This document shows, piece after piece, positions 9,487 to 17,755 of a DNA stretch of 64,000 bases. How positions within the stretch are numbered: position 1 is the stretch's first letter; each line of letters starts with the position of its first letter. Both the position numbers and the translations under genes were made by a program. The stretch is from positions 1 to 64,000 of the forward strand of contig NZ_BDJE01000037.1 in the NCBI RefSeq assembly GCF_002117935.1. Direction: 5' to 3'. The DNA is from Nocardioides sp. PD653-B2. GTDB taxonomy: Bacteria > Actinomycetota > Actinomycetes > Propionibacteriales > Nocardioidaceae. The notes beneath the pieces are model-generated. The model was given only the letters and a program-made list of their open reading frames with translations. It was not told the origin of the DNA and did not search any database.

Positions 9487-9579
9487 GAGGTCACCGGCTG
9501 CTCCGGTGGACGGCTCGCACCTGATCGGTCGCGTTGAGCGAGCAGGTCGCGCTGCGACCGGGTCGAGAACCAGCGGGGC

Positions 9580-11061
9580 CTAGTGCCCGACCAGGACCGC
9601 CGGGTCGACCGGGTGGGCGACCTTCGTGCGGGGGAGGAACGCCGCCGGGATGAGCACACAGGCCACCAGGATCGTGGCCACCACGAAGACCGTGGCGAAC
9701 GCGTCGGCTCGGCCCAGGACATCGGTCGGGGCGAGGCCGATCATCCCGTTGGTGAGCAGCACCGAGAAGAGCGCCGTACCGATCGAGGCGGCGACCTGCT
9801 GGATGATGTTCATCAGCGTCGAGCCGCGGGCGATGGTCTCGGCCTTGAGGGTCGCGAGCGCCGCGGACATGATCGGCATCATCGTGCCGCCCATGCCGAG
9901 GCCCATGACGAAGAGCGCCGACATCAGGTAGGTGTAGGACGTGTCGGCCTCGAGCTGGGTGAACATGCCCATGCCGATCGCGATCACGGAGATGCCGACC
10001 AGGACGATCTTGCCGGGGCCGATCCGGTCGGCGAGGATCCCGGCGATCGGCATGGTGATCATCGCGCCGATCCCCTGGGGCGCGAGCAGCAACCCAGCGT
10101 GGAGCGCGTCCTCACCGCGGACCGACTGGAAGTAGAGCGGGAAGAGCAGGCTGGCGCCGAAGAACGCGATCGCGAACAGCGACATGGCCAGCACGGCGAC
10201 CGTCATCGTGCGGTTCTTGAACAGCCGCAGGTCGACCAGCGGGTGGACGTTGGAGCGGTTCAGCGCCCACGGCACGAAGGCGATGATCAGCAGGGCGCCG
10301 ACCACCGCGGGCGCCACGACCTGCGCGGTCCAGATGGTGCCGTCCTCCTGCTTGGCCTCCGGGATCGAGGAGACGCCGTAGAGGAAGAGCGCGAGCCCGG
10401 GCGACAGCAGCAGCATGCCGACCCAGTCGAAGGTCTCCGACGGCTCGACGTGGTCCTTCGGCAGCACGAGGAACGCGTAGACGAACGCCGCGATGCCGAT
10501 CGGCAGGTTGATCAGGAAGATCCAGTGCCACGACGCGGAGTCGATCAGCGCGCCGCCGAGGATCGGGCCGAAGATCGGGCCGAGCAGCATCGGGATGCCG
10601 AGCACGGCCATCACCCGGCCGACCCGCTCGGGCCCGGCGGCGCGGGTCAGGATCGTCATGCCGAGCGGCATCAGCATGCCGCCGCCGAGGCCCTGGAGCA
10701 CGCGGAAGCCGACCAGCATCTCCAGCGACGACGCGGTGGCGCACAGCACCGAGCCCGCGGTGAAGAGACCCACGGCGATCAGGTAGAGCCGCTTGGTGCC
10801 GAACCGGTCGGCGGCCCAGCCGGTCAGCGGGATCACGCTGGCCAGGGCCAGCGTGTAGCCGGTCATCGTCCAGGCGACCTGCGCCGACGTCGCGTCGAAG
10901 TCCCGCTGGAAGGTCTGCAGGGCGACCGAGACCACCGTGATGTCGAGGATCGACATGATCGCGCCGAGCACGACCACGCCGGCGACCATCAGCACCCGCT
11001 TGTCGAGCTTGTCGGAGGCGGACGGGGCGGGCTGGGACTGGGGGTCGGTCTCGGTGCTCAC
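9580..11061 (-). CDS. MFS drug/metabolite exporter, DHA2 (EmrB/QacA) family
   Basis: Proton-driven efflux permease of 493 aa with about 14 predicted membrane helices. The family signature motif D1 is LDITVVSVAL near residue 40. Motif A is GWAADRFGTKRLY, and the antiporter motif C is GIPMLLGPIFGPILGG. The GTG start lies 6 nt after a minus-strand -10 TAGCCT (complement of 11068-11073), a leaderless layout. No regulator gene is adjacent, and the substrate cannot be inferred from the sequence. It is a single-gene unit followed by a 400-bp gap. Confidence 0.92.
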   Translation of the reverse strand: MSTETDPQSQPAPSASDKLDKRVLMVAGVVVLGAIMSILDITVVSVALQTFQRDFDATSAQVAWTMTGYTLALASVIPLTGWAADRFGTKRLYLIAVGLFTAGSVLCATASSLEMLVGFRVLQGLGGGMLMPLGMTILTRAAGPERVGRVMAVLGIPMLLGPIFGPILGGALIDSASWHWIFLINLPIGIAAFVYAFLVLPKDHVEPSETFDWVGMLLLSPGLALFLYGVSSIPEAKQEDGTIWTAQVVAPAVVGALLIIAFVPWALNRSNVHPLVDLRLFKNRTMTVAVLAMSLFAIAFFGASLLFPLYFQSVRGEDALHAGLLLAPQGIGAMITMPIAGILADRIGPGKIVLVGISVIAIGMGMFTQLEADTSYTYLMSALFVMGLGMGGTMMPIMSAALATLKAETIARGSTLMNIIQQVAASIGTALFSVLLTNGMIGLAPTDVLGRADAFATVFVVATILVACVLIPAAFLPRTKVAHPVDPAVLVGH

Positions 11062-11148
11062 CCGTCGAGGCTAGGCGGGGCCACCGACAGGATGCATCCC
11101 ACTTTCGTCGCCGCCGGCGTGGGGTTCGTCACCGGCGGAGTGCACGGT

Positions 11149-11637
11149 TCAGGCGAGCTGGGCCTGGACCGCCGCGACCAGCGCCGGGTCCTCCGGCTCG
11201 ACGCGCGGGCTGAACCGGGCCACGACGTTGCCCTGCCCGTCGATGAGGAACTTCTCGAAGTTCCAGGTCACGTCGCCGTCCTCGCCCTTCTCGTTCGGCG
11301 TGTCGACCAGCGCCCGGTAGATCTCGTGGCGGTCGTCGCCGTTGACCTCGATCTTCTCGGTCATCGGGAAGGTGACGCCGTACGTCGCCGAGCAGAACTC
11401 CGCGATCTCCTCGGAGCTGCCGGGCTCCTGTCCCAGGAACTGGTTGCACGGCAGGCCGATCACGGTGAAGCCGCGCCCGGCGTACTCCTCCTGGAGCTGC
11501 TCGAGCCCGGCGTACTGGGGGGTGAGCCCGCACTTGCTCGCCACGTTGACCAGCAGGGCGGGCGTGCCGCCGGTGATCTCGCCCAGCGTGGTCGGCGTGC
11601 CGTCGAGACGGGCGATCGGGGCGTCGAGGATGCTCAT
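11149..11637 (-). CDS. glutathione peroxidase family protein (thiol peroxidase)
   Basis: Protein of 162 aa reducing peroxides, in this lineage probably with thioredoxin or mycothiol rather than glutathione. The peroxidatic cysteine is C36 in NVASKCG. The partner Gln and Trp occur in PCNQF and WNFEKFL, completing the Cys-Gln-Trp site, and it is the cysteine form rather than selenocysteine. The start ATG at 11637 lies 7 nt after a minus-strand -10 TAGGCT, so it is leaderless. An in-frame start 11 codons upstream would overlap that promoter and is rejected. It is divergent from the small ORF and SNF2 operon. Confidence 0.92.
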   Translation of the reverse strand: MSILDAPIARLDGTPTTLGEITGGTPALLVNVASKCGLTPQYAGLEQLQEEYAGRGFTVIGLPCNQFLGQEPGSSEEIAEFCSATYGVTFPMTEKIEVNGDDRHEIYRALVDTPNEKGEDGDVTWNFEKFLIDGQGNVVARFSPRVEPEDPALVAAVQAQLA

Positions 11638-11685
11638 GCGACCCAGCCTAGGAGGTCGTCCGAAACGCATGTCGGCGTCCCTGGC

Positions 11686-11691
11686 TACGGT
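11686..11691 (+). promoter_or_regulatory. -10 element of the SNF2 operon
   Basis: TACGGT lies 6 nt before the GTG at 11698. The spacing matches that of about twenty other starts in the window and predicts transcription beginning at the GTG itself. Confidence 0.55.
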
Positions 11692-11697
11692 CTCACC

Positions 11698-11772
11698 GTG
11701 ACCACCCCCCGGAATCGCGTGGTTCCCCCGCTGCGCTCCTCCACCCCCCGGTTCCGCAAGGAACCCGGATGA
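11698..11772 (+). CDS. leaderless 24-codon ORF coupled to the SNF2 helicase gene
   Basis: Very small ORF beginning at GTG with the sequence MTTPRNRVV and ending RFRKEPG. It is basic and proline-rich, with no Cys or hydrophobic helix. Two signals support it. A -10 hexamer sits 6 nt upstream of the GTG, so any transcript would begin there. Its TGA also overlaps the ATG of the helicase gene as ATGA (11769-11772). It could be a leader peptide that sets translation of the helicase through coupling, or a small protein of its own. It carries no Trp or repeated-codon attenuation signature. The family is not recognised. Confidence 0.5.
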   Translation: MTTPRNRVVPPLRSSTPRFRKEPG

Positions 11773-14426
11773 GCTTCGTCCCCGTGACCGGACCGGCGAC
11801 CTTCCGCGCCGCCGAGCCGCCGCGCGAGGGCGTCGTCGAGTTCACCGACGACCGGCGCACCATCAGCCTGCCGATCCGGGCCGCGCTGCCGGTGCTGACT
11901 CGTGCCCGCTCGCGCGACGACCTCCACCCGAGCGTCGGCATGCTCGCCGGGGCCGCGCTGCTGGCCATGCGCTTCGTCGCCGCCGGCAAGTTCGCACCGT
12001 CCCCCGACACGAGCTCGCCGAGCTGGCGGGTCGCGGGGCTCGACGCCGACGACGAGGAGCGGATCGCCCTGCTGGCGCGCTCCAGCACCGAGGACGAGGT
12101 GCTCGTCCGCGACCTGCTCGACGCGGTGGCCGACGCGATGCCGCGGGCGGCGCCCACCGCCACGGAGCCCGCCGTACGACGGCCCACCCGTCCGTCGTTC
12201 GAGCAGCGCCTGCAGGAGCGGCTGGCGCGCCACCAGCGGCACGGCGCGGGTGACCTGCCGCAGCTGGTGACGGTCTCGCTGCGCGTGGAGGCCGACGAGG
12301 AGGAGCTGGTCGCGGGCGCCGTGCGTCTGGTGCCGCAGGTCCACGACGAGCAGAACCCGCTGCACGTCTGCGACGCGGCGATGCTCTGGCTCGGTGACCC
12401 GGCCGAGCACGGCTTCGGCGAGCGGGCGCGCACCCACGCCACCATCGCGCTGCGGGCGGCCGCCGACGCGTGGCCGGTGCTCGACCGGCTGCTCGACCTG
12501 CGGGTGCCCGACGAGATCACGCTCGACACCGACGAGCTGGTGAGCCTGCTCGAGGACGGCGTCGGTGCGCTGAAGGACCGCGGGGTCGACGTGCTCTGGC
12601 CGCGCAGCCTCGGGCGCGACCTGACCGCCACCACCGTGCTCGACCGGACGCCCGGCGGCCCGCGCGAGGAGCCGCTGGTGACGGGGCTGCTCAACCAGGA
12701 GGCGCTCTTCTCCTTCAACTGGCAGATCGCGATCCACGGCGACCCGCTCACGGTCGAGGAGATGGACCAGCTGGCCCGGTCGGCGGCGCCGATCCTGCGG
12801 CTGCGCGGCAGCTGGACGGTCGTCGACCCGGCGATGGCGCGCAAGGCCCGCAAGCGGCTGGTGCGGACGGTCAAGCCGGCCGAGGCGGTCGCGGCCGCGC
12901 TGACCGGCACGGTCCAGGTCGCCGACGTCGCCGAACAGGTGATCGTCGGCGCCAGCCTGCTCACGGTGCGCGAGCAGCTGCTCACCGCGGCCACCCGGGA
13001 GCCGGTCGAGCCGCCCGCCGCGCTCCGGGCCACGCTGCGCGACTACCAGCGGCACGGCCTGACCTGGCTGGCCGACATGACCTCCCTCGGCCTCGGCGCC
13101 TGCCTCGCCGACGACATGGGCCTCGGCAAGACGGTCACCCTGATCGCGCTTCACCTCCACCGCCGCGAGCAGGGCGCCGTCGGACCGACCCTGGTCGTGT
13201 GTCCGGCCAGCCTGCTCGGCAACTGGGAGGACGAGGTGCACCGCTTCGCCCCCGGTGTGCCGGTCGTCCGCTTCCACGGGGGCGCCCGCGACCTGTCGGC
13301 CGCCGGCGACGGGTTCGTGCTCACGACGTACGGCACGATGCGGCGCGACGCCGAGACACTGGCCGCGGTGCCCTGGGACACGGTCGTCGCCGACGAGGCC
13401 CAGCACGTGAAGAACCCCCGTACGTCGACCGCCCGCGCGCTCCGGTCCATCCCGAGCACGGCCCGGGTCGCGCTCACCGGCACCCCGGTCGAGAACGACC
13501 TCACCGAGCTCTGGGCGATCCTCGACTGGGCGACGCCCGGCCTGCTCGGCAGCCGCAACGCCTTCCGCAAGGTGTGGGCCGCGCCGATCGAGTCGGGTCT
13601 CGAGCCGACCAAGGCGCGCCAGTTCGCCGACCTGATCGGCCCGTTCCTGCTGCGCCGCCGCAAGTCCGACCCCGGCATCGCCCCCGAGCTGCCGGCCAAG
13701 ACCGAGACCGACCACCCGCTCCGGCTGACCCGGGAGCAGGTCGTGCTCTACGAGTCGTTCGTGCGCGACACGATGGAGCGGATCGAGCGTGCCGACGAGG
13801 ATGCCCGGCGCGGGCTGGTGCTGATGCTCCTCACCGGGCTCAAGCAGATCTGCAACCACCCGGCCCACTTCCTCAAGCAGGCCGCGGTGCGTCTCCCGGG
13901 GCGGTCCGAGAAGGTCGACCTGCTCGACGAGCTGCTCGGCACCGTGCTGGCCGAGGACGGCGCGGCGCTGGTGTTCACGCAGTACGTCGCGATGGCCCGG
14001 CTCCTGGAGAGCCACCTGACGCGGGCCGGCGTACCCCACCTCTTCCTGCACGGCGGCACCCCGGTGCGCGAGCGCGAGGCGATGGTCAAGCGCTTCCAGG
14101 CCGGCGAGGTCCCGGTCTTCCTGCTGTCGCTCAAGGCCGGCGGCACCGGGCTCAACCTGACCCGCGCCGACCACGTCGTCCACGTCGACCGCTGGTGGAA
14201 CCCCGCCGTCGAGGAGCAGGCCACCGACCGCGCCTACCGGATCGGGCAGACCCGCCCGGTGCAGGTGCACCGGATGATCACCCGCGGCACGATCGAGGAG
14301 AAGATCGCCGAGCTCCTGACCCGCAAGCGCGCGCTGGCCGACGCCGTCCTCGCGAACGGCGAGGGTGCGCTGACCGAGCTCAGCAACGACGAGCTGCGCG
14401 ACTTCGTCTCCCTGCGGGACCACTGA
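11769..14426 (+). CDS. SNF2-family DEAD/DEAH helicase-like ATPase
   Basis: Swi2/Snf2-type double-stranded DNA translocase of 885 aa. The N-terminal 400 residues match the SNF2-associated region found in bacterial members. Walker A is DDMGLGKT near residue 453, the Walker B equivalent is DEAQ in VVADEAQHVKNP, and motif III is LTGTPVEN. The C-terminal lobe has GGTGLNLTRADHV and the motif VI equivalent DRAYRIGQTRPV. The start overlaps the upstream 24-codon ORF, and the TGA overlaps the ATG of the SWIM protein (TGATG at 14424-14428). The conserved pairing with a SWIM zinc-finger protein suggests a two-protein DNA-repair or chromatin-type complex. The cellular role is not established. Confidence 0.93.
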   Translation: MSFVPVTGPATFRAAEPPREGVVEFTDDRRTISLPIRAALPVLTRARSRDDLHPSVGMLAGAALLAMRFVAAGKFAPSPDTSSPSWRVAGLDADDEERIALLARSSTEDEVLVRDLLDAVADAMPRAAPTATEPAVRRPTRPSFEQRLQERLARHQRHGAGDLPQLVTVSLRVEADEEELVAGAVRLVPQVHDEQNPLHVCDAAMLWLGDPAEHGFGERARTHATIALRAAADAWPVLDRLLDLRVPDEITLDTDELVSLLEDGVGALKDRGVDVLWPRSLGRDLTATTVLDRTPGGPREEPLVTGLLNQEALFSFNWQIAIHGDPLTVEEMDQLARSAAPILRLRGSWTVVDPAMARKARKRLVRTVKPAEAVAAALTGTVQVADVAEQVIVGASLLTVREQLLTAATREPVEPPAALRATLRDYQRHGLTWLADMTSLGLGACLADDMGLGKTVTLIALHLHRREQGAVGPTLVVCPASLLGNWEDEVHRFAPGVPVVRFHGGARDLSAAGDGFVLTTYGTMRRDAETLAAVPWDTVVADEAQHVKNPRTSTARALRSIPSTARVALTGTPVENDLTELWAILDWATPGLLGSRNAFRKVWAAPIESGLEPTKARQFADLIGPFLLRRRKSDPGIAPELPAKTETDHPLRLTREQVVLYESFVRDTMERIERADEDARRGLVLMLLTGLKQICNHPAHFLKQAAVRLPGRSEKVDLLDELLGTVLAEDGAALVFTQYVAMARLLESHLTRAGVPHLFLHGGTPVREREAMVKRFQAGEVPVFLLSLKAGGTGLNLTRADHVVHVDRWWNPAVEEQATDRAYRIGQTRPVQVHRMITRGTIEEKIAELLTRKRALADAVLANGEGALTELSNDELRDFVSLRDH

Positions 14427-15082
14427 TGGCCGGCGCCGTGATCCACCCGCGGGTCGCGCCGCGCCGCTCGACCGTGCGCGCCACGACCTGGTGGGGCAAG
14501 GCCTGGGTGCGGGCGGTCGAGGAGTCGGCCTACTCCGACACCGAGCTGGCCGCCGCCCGGACCCTCGCCCGCAGCGGCCGGGTCGGCCAGATCTCGACGG
14601 AGCCGGGCCGGTGGGTCGCGTCGGTCGAGGACCAGCGCGGGCTGTGGACGGTCGCCGGGGCCGTGCCGGTGCTCGACGACGCGGCCCGGGCGGCGCTCGT
14701 CGAGACCGTGGCGGCGGAGTCGGGCCGGATCGCCGACCTGCTCGCCGGGGACCTGCCGCACGGCCTGGTCGAGCACGCCGAGGAGGCCGGTGCCGAGCTG
14801 CTGCCGTACGGCGCCGAGCTCGGCTCGGAGTGCACCTGTGACTTCTGGGCCGACCCCTGCGGGCACGCCCTGGCCGTGCTCCACCAGCTCGCCTGGCTGA
14901 TGGAGGCCGACCCGTTCGTGCTGCTCCAGCTGCGCGGGCTGGCCCGCGACGACCTGCTCGCCCGGCTGCACGAGCGCACCGAGGTGGTGGCCCCGACCGA
15001 CGACGACCGCGACCTCGACGCCGCCCTCGAGGCCGCGCTCTACGCGGCGCTGTTGCTGGAGGAGTCGGGTCCGGCCTGCTGA
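14426..15082 (+). CDS. SWIM zinc-finger protein
   Basis: Protein of 218 aa with a C-terminal SWIM zinc finger, CTCDFWADPCGH (CxC...CxH) near residues 136-148, a fold that binds DNA or protein partners. The N-terminal part starts with a TTWWGKAW segment typical of SWIM proteins encoded next to bacterial SNF2 helicases. The ATG overlaps the helicase stop, so the two products are made in a coupled manner. The final 30 residues are acidic and alanine-rich. It probably acts as the DNA- or partner-recognition subunit for the SNF2 ATPase. This is inferred from gene pairing. Confidence 0.88.
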   Translation: MAGAVIHPRVAPRRSTVRATTWWGKAWVRAVEESAYSDTELAAARTLARSGRVGQISTEPGRWVASVEDQRGLWTVAGAVPVLDDAARAALVETVAAESGRIADLLAGDLPHGLVEHAEEAGAELLPYGAELGSECTCDFWADPCGHALAVLHQLAWLMEADPFVLLQLRGLARDDLLARLHERTEVVAPTDDDRDLDAALEAALYAALLLEESGPAC

Positions 15083-15111
15083 GGCCTGGTGGCCAGTGGT
15101 CTCCGGGCTAC

Positions 15112-15290
15112 CGCAACAGCGCAATTGCGTTGTTCTGACGCGGATCGGGGGGCGTGGAGGTCCGCAACGGCGCAATTGCGTTGTTCTGACGCGGATCGGG
15201 GGGCGTGGGGGTCCGCAATGGCGCAATTGCGCTGTTCTGACGCGGATCGGGCGGCATGGAGGTCCGCAACAGCGCAATTGCGCCGTTCTG
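15112..15290. repeat. 51-bp tandem repeat array with a palindromic core (three full units plus a partial fourth)
   Basis: Units begin at 15112, 15163, 15214 and 15265, exactly 51 bp apart and nearly identical. Each carries the palindrome cgcaattgcg at its heart, widened to aacaRcgcaattgcgYtgtt. The outer arms tccgc and gcgga can close around it with a 5-nt bulge, so each unit can fold into a hairpin of about 35 nt. The array fills the space between the converging SWIM and TetR genes. Base changes between copies keep pairing in several places (the g/c positions flanking the core). Possible roles are bidirectional terminator, REP-type element or protein-binding array. Confidence 0.85.
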
Positions 15291-15314
15291 GTTGGGCGGG
15301 TCGGCCCGAGCCGG

Positions 15315-15857
15315 TCAGAGGAGAGCGCCGAGGGCCATCCGGCTGAGGAGGGCGTGCATCTGGTTGTCGGGGAGCAGCCCACTGTGGGGCGTGGAGTTGA
15401 TCAGGCCGAACGCCGCGTGCGCCATCGCCCGCGCCGTCGGCAGGTCGAGGCCGTCGTCGAGCAGCCGCAGCTCGGCGGCCCAGAGGTCGACGTACTCCCG
15501 CTGGAGGCTGCGCACCCGCTCGCGGGCCTCCGCCGGCAGCGACTCCCAGTCCCGGTCCTGGACCACGATCAGGGGCCGGTGCCGCAGCGCGAAGTCGACG
15601 TGCCAGTCGATGAGGGCGACGACCGCCGCGCGGGGGTCGGCGGCGTCGTCGACCCGCGCGCGGCCGACCCGGAGCAGCTCCTCGCTGATCGAGACGAGCA
15701 TCTCGGCGAGCACGGCCTGCTTGGAGGCGAAGTGCTTGTAGAGCGCGGGGCCGGAGATGCCGCACGCCGCGCCGAGGTCGGCGACCGAGACGCCGTGGTA
15801 GCCGCGCGACGCGAAGAGTTCCGCCGCGGTGGCGAGGATCTGCTCGCGCCTGCTCAT
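15315..15857 (-). CDS. TetR/AcrR family transcriptional regulator, likely repressor of the leucine-catabolism operon
   Basis: Protein of 180 aa with an N-terminal TetR helix-turn-helix at residues 5-50 (AAELFASRGYHGVSVADLG, then GISGPALYKHFASKQAVL) and a C-terminal ligand domain rich in Trp and aromatic residues. The start is leaderless: on the minus strand TAACCT lies 6 nt before the ATG. That -10 is also the right half of an 18-bp inverted repeat (15865-15882), which recurs at the carboxylase promoter. The sequence therefore points to autoregulation and control of mccBA-hmgL. The ligand is probably an acyl-CoA. The gene ends just before the 51-bp repeat array. Confidence 0.88.
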   Translation of the reverse strand: MSRREQILATAAELFASRGYHGVSVADLGAACGISGPALYKHFASKQAVLAEMLVSISEELLRVGRARVDDAADPRAAVVALIDWHVDFALRHRPLIVVQDRDWESLPAEARERVRSLQREYVDLWAAELRLLDDGLDLPTARAMAHAAFGLINSTPHSGLLPDNQMHALLSRMALGALL

Positions 15858-15864
15858 GACCCCA

Positions 15865-15882
15865 GGTTAGTGGGCGTTAACC
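15865..15882. promoter_or_regulatory. 18-bp operator-like inverted repeat, TetR gene promoter
   Basis: ggttagtgggcgttaacc: ggtta and taacc half-sites separated by 8 bp. It covers the -10 of the TetR gene read on the minus strand. The same half-sites and spacing occur at 17756-17773. Confidence 0.7.
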
Positions 15883-15922
15883 CCGGGTTTGTGGTGCGTC
15901 CGGAGAAGGCACGCTGCCTCCC

Positions 15923-17329
15923 ATGCGCCTACGCGAGAACTGGAAGCCGCTGCTCGCGGTCGCGGTGGTCCTCCTGGGGGCCGGGGTGTACGTCGGCCAG
16001 GACCGCTGGCGGGACCGATGCGGCGCGGCCGCCGACCAGCTGGCCCCCGACGACATCAGCACCGTGCTCCGCACCCCGGACGAGCTGGCCGGCGACCTCG
16101 CCGACGGCCAGGACGACGTGCTCTTCCCCGTGGGCCCGGAGCTCCTCGACACCCTCGACGCGCTGCCCGCACCCTTCGGCGACCTGGTCGCGGGCCGGGT
16201 CTGGGACGACTGGACCGATCGGCCCTCGGTCGGCGACATCGACGACGACACGATCTACCTCGCCTCGGGCGGCGGGCTGATCGGCTCGGAGTACACCGGG
16301 TCGGTGGTCGCCGCCGACGTCACCAGCGGTAACGCCCGCTGGGGCGTCGGGGTGAAGGGGTACGGCGCCGGCGGCGGTGTGGTCGGCGACGAGTTCGTGA
16401 CGATCGGGGTCCCCGAGGACGAGGCGCCACAGGTGGCGTCGTACGACCTGGAGTCGGGGGACCGTCAGGGCTGCACCAAGCTCGGCGACGACACCGAGTC
16501 CGACCCGACCCTCGGCAGCTCGACGGTGGGCGACGGCGACATCGCTGTCGCCTGGGCGGCGGGCGAGGGCGGCCTCGTCGTACGCCGCCTCGACCCCGTC
16601 TCCGGCGACGAGGTGTGGGAGAACGACGACATCGACCACTCGTCGGTCCACGTCGAGGTCGACGACGCCGGCCAGCTCGTGGTCGTCAGCCAGGTCGCCT
16701 CGAGCGACCCGGTCGGTGAGGGCATCTCGGGGTACGGCGACCTCCGCGGCATCACGGCGCTCGACGCCGACCGCGGCACGGTCGCCTGGAGCTGGCCCGA
16801 CGCCGGGGCGGCCGACCAGGCGACGGCGGTGAAGGTGATCGCCACGGACCCGGACGCGGGCCGGGTCTACGTGCTCGAGGACAGCATCACGGAGGACAGC
16901 ACGAAGCACGCCACGGCGGTCGTCGCGCTCGACAGCGACGGTCAGGAGGTGTGGCGCAGCGCGCTGCGCAGCAAGTACTGCGAGGGCACGCTCTGGGACG
17001 ACGCGGTCATCACGTCGTGCCCGGGCGTCCCGCTCGTGTCTCTCGACGCCGCGACCGGCGAGCAGCGCTGGGAGACGAAGCAGAGCAAGGACCTGCCCGG
17101 CGACGTGATCCGCTTCGGCTCCGGCCGATCGGCGGACCTCGGTGACGGCACCCGCCTCGTGATGGCGTCCGACGGCCTGCTGAGCGTGGACACGGCGACC
17201 GGCGAGATCACCCCGGCGATCACCGAGGAGGGGCTGGGTACCTTCGTGGCCGGCATCGACCTGGTGGGCGACCACCTGGTGCTCTCGACCGAGAGCGGCG
17301 TCTTCGTCCTCGACCGCGAGCCCGGCTGA
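15923..17329 (+). CDS. membrane-anchored PQQ-like beta-propeller protein
   Basis: Protein of 468 aa with one N-terminal membrane helix (residues 9-24, LLAVAVVLLGAGVYVG) and an extracytoplasmic domain. The domain has repeated blades carrying the PQQ-like pattern (GSVVAADVTSGNARWGV, GITALDADRGTVAWSW, VALDSDGQEVWRS, VSLDAATGEQRWET). These blades form a propeller used for binding, not necessarily PQQ itself. There are four cysteines, C33 and three more, of which two may form a disulphide. It is divergent from the TetR gene with a 65-bp gap. Function unknown; a scaffold or sensor role is possible. Confidence 0.8.
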   Translation: MRLRENWKPLLAVAVVLLGAGVYVGQDRWRDRCGAAADQLAPDDISTVLRTPDELAGDLADGQDDVLFPVGPELLDTLDALPAPFGDLVAGRVWDDWTDRPSVGDIDDDTIYLASGGGLIGSEYTGSVVAADVTSGNARWGVGVKGYGAGGGVVGDEFVTIGVPEDEAPQVASYDLESGDRQGCTKLGDDTESDPTLGSSTVGDGDIAVAWAAGEGGLVVRRLDPVSGDEVWENDDIDHSSVHVEVDDAGQLVVVSQVASSDPVGEGISGYGDLRGITALDADRGTVAWSWPDAGAADQATAVKVIATDPDAGRVYVLEDSITEDSTKHATAVVALDSDGQEVWRSALRSKYCEGTLWDDAVITSCPGVPLVSLDAATGEQRWETKQSKDLPGDVIRFGSGRSADLGDGTRLVMASDGLLSVDTATGEITPAITEEGLGTFVAGIDLVGDHLVLSTESGVFVLDREPG

Positions 17330-17334
17330 CCCGG

Positions 17335-17697
17335 TCAGCCCTCCTGGGCCGCGATCTGGGCGCGGACGTCGTCCATGTCGAGGCCCTTGACGGCGGTGAT
17401 GACCTGCTCGAGCGCGGGCGCCGGAAGCGCGCCCGGCTGGCTGAAGACCAGGATGCCGTCGCGGAACGCCATGAGCGTCGGGATCGAGGTGATCTGCGCG
17501 GCGGCGGCCAGCGACTGCTCGGCCTCGGTGTCGACCTTGGCGAAGACCACGTCGGTGTGCTGCTCGGACGCGGCTTCGAAGACCGGCGCGAACTGGCGGC
17601 ACGGCCCGCACCACGAGGCCCAGAAGTCGACGAGGACGACGTCGTTCTCCACGACGGTCTGTTCGAAGGTGTCGGCGGTGACGGATACGGCAGTCAT
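17335..17697 (-). CDS. trxA: thioredoxin
   Basis: Small dithiol oxidoreductase of 120 aa. The active site is WCGPC at residues 29-33, within FWASWCGPCRQFAP, and the cis-proline loop is SIPTLMAF. The length is slightly over the 105-110 aa of classical thioredoxins because of a 15-residue acidic tail. It is convergent with the propeller gene (5 bp between stops) and divergent from the carboxylase operon. Cytosolic reductant for peroxidases and reductases; a link to the nearby propeller is not implied. Confidence 0.93.
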   Translation of the reverse strand: MTAVSVTADTFEQTVVENDVVLVDFWASWCGPCRQFAPVFEAASEQHTDVVFAKVDTEAEQSLAAAAQITSIPTLMAFRDGILVFSQPGALPAPALEQVITAVKGLDMDDVRAQIAAQEG

Positions 17698-17755
17698 ACC
17701 GTTCCAACGACTCGCCCGACCCCCCTATTCCAGTCGCCTCGACGGTGGACCTCGA

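Larger units (their letters stand above)
9179..9579. other. 401-bp intergenic region upstream of the glycosyltransferase operon
   Basis: Gene-free stretch between the glycosyltransferase (minus) and the MFS gene (minus). It must hold the glycosyltransferase promoter, with a weak -10-like element around 9250 on the minus strand. It also holds two hairpins, listed separately: a perfect 7-bp inverted repeat at 9342-9359 and a nested stem at 9459-9486. No open frame with actinobacterial codon use was found, and no riboswitch could be assigned. Confidence 0.5.

Noticed and set aside
11769..15082. Phage-defence system (DISARM/Zorya-like) based on the SNF2 helicase
   Set aside because: No methylase, nuclease, PLD, Zor or Drm partner genes around it; the SWIM partner fits a non-defence pair better.
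15112..15290. CRISPR array
   Set aside because: Repeats follow each other without unique spacers; the whole 51-bp unit is conserved and there are no cas genes.
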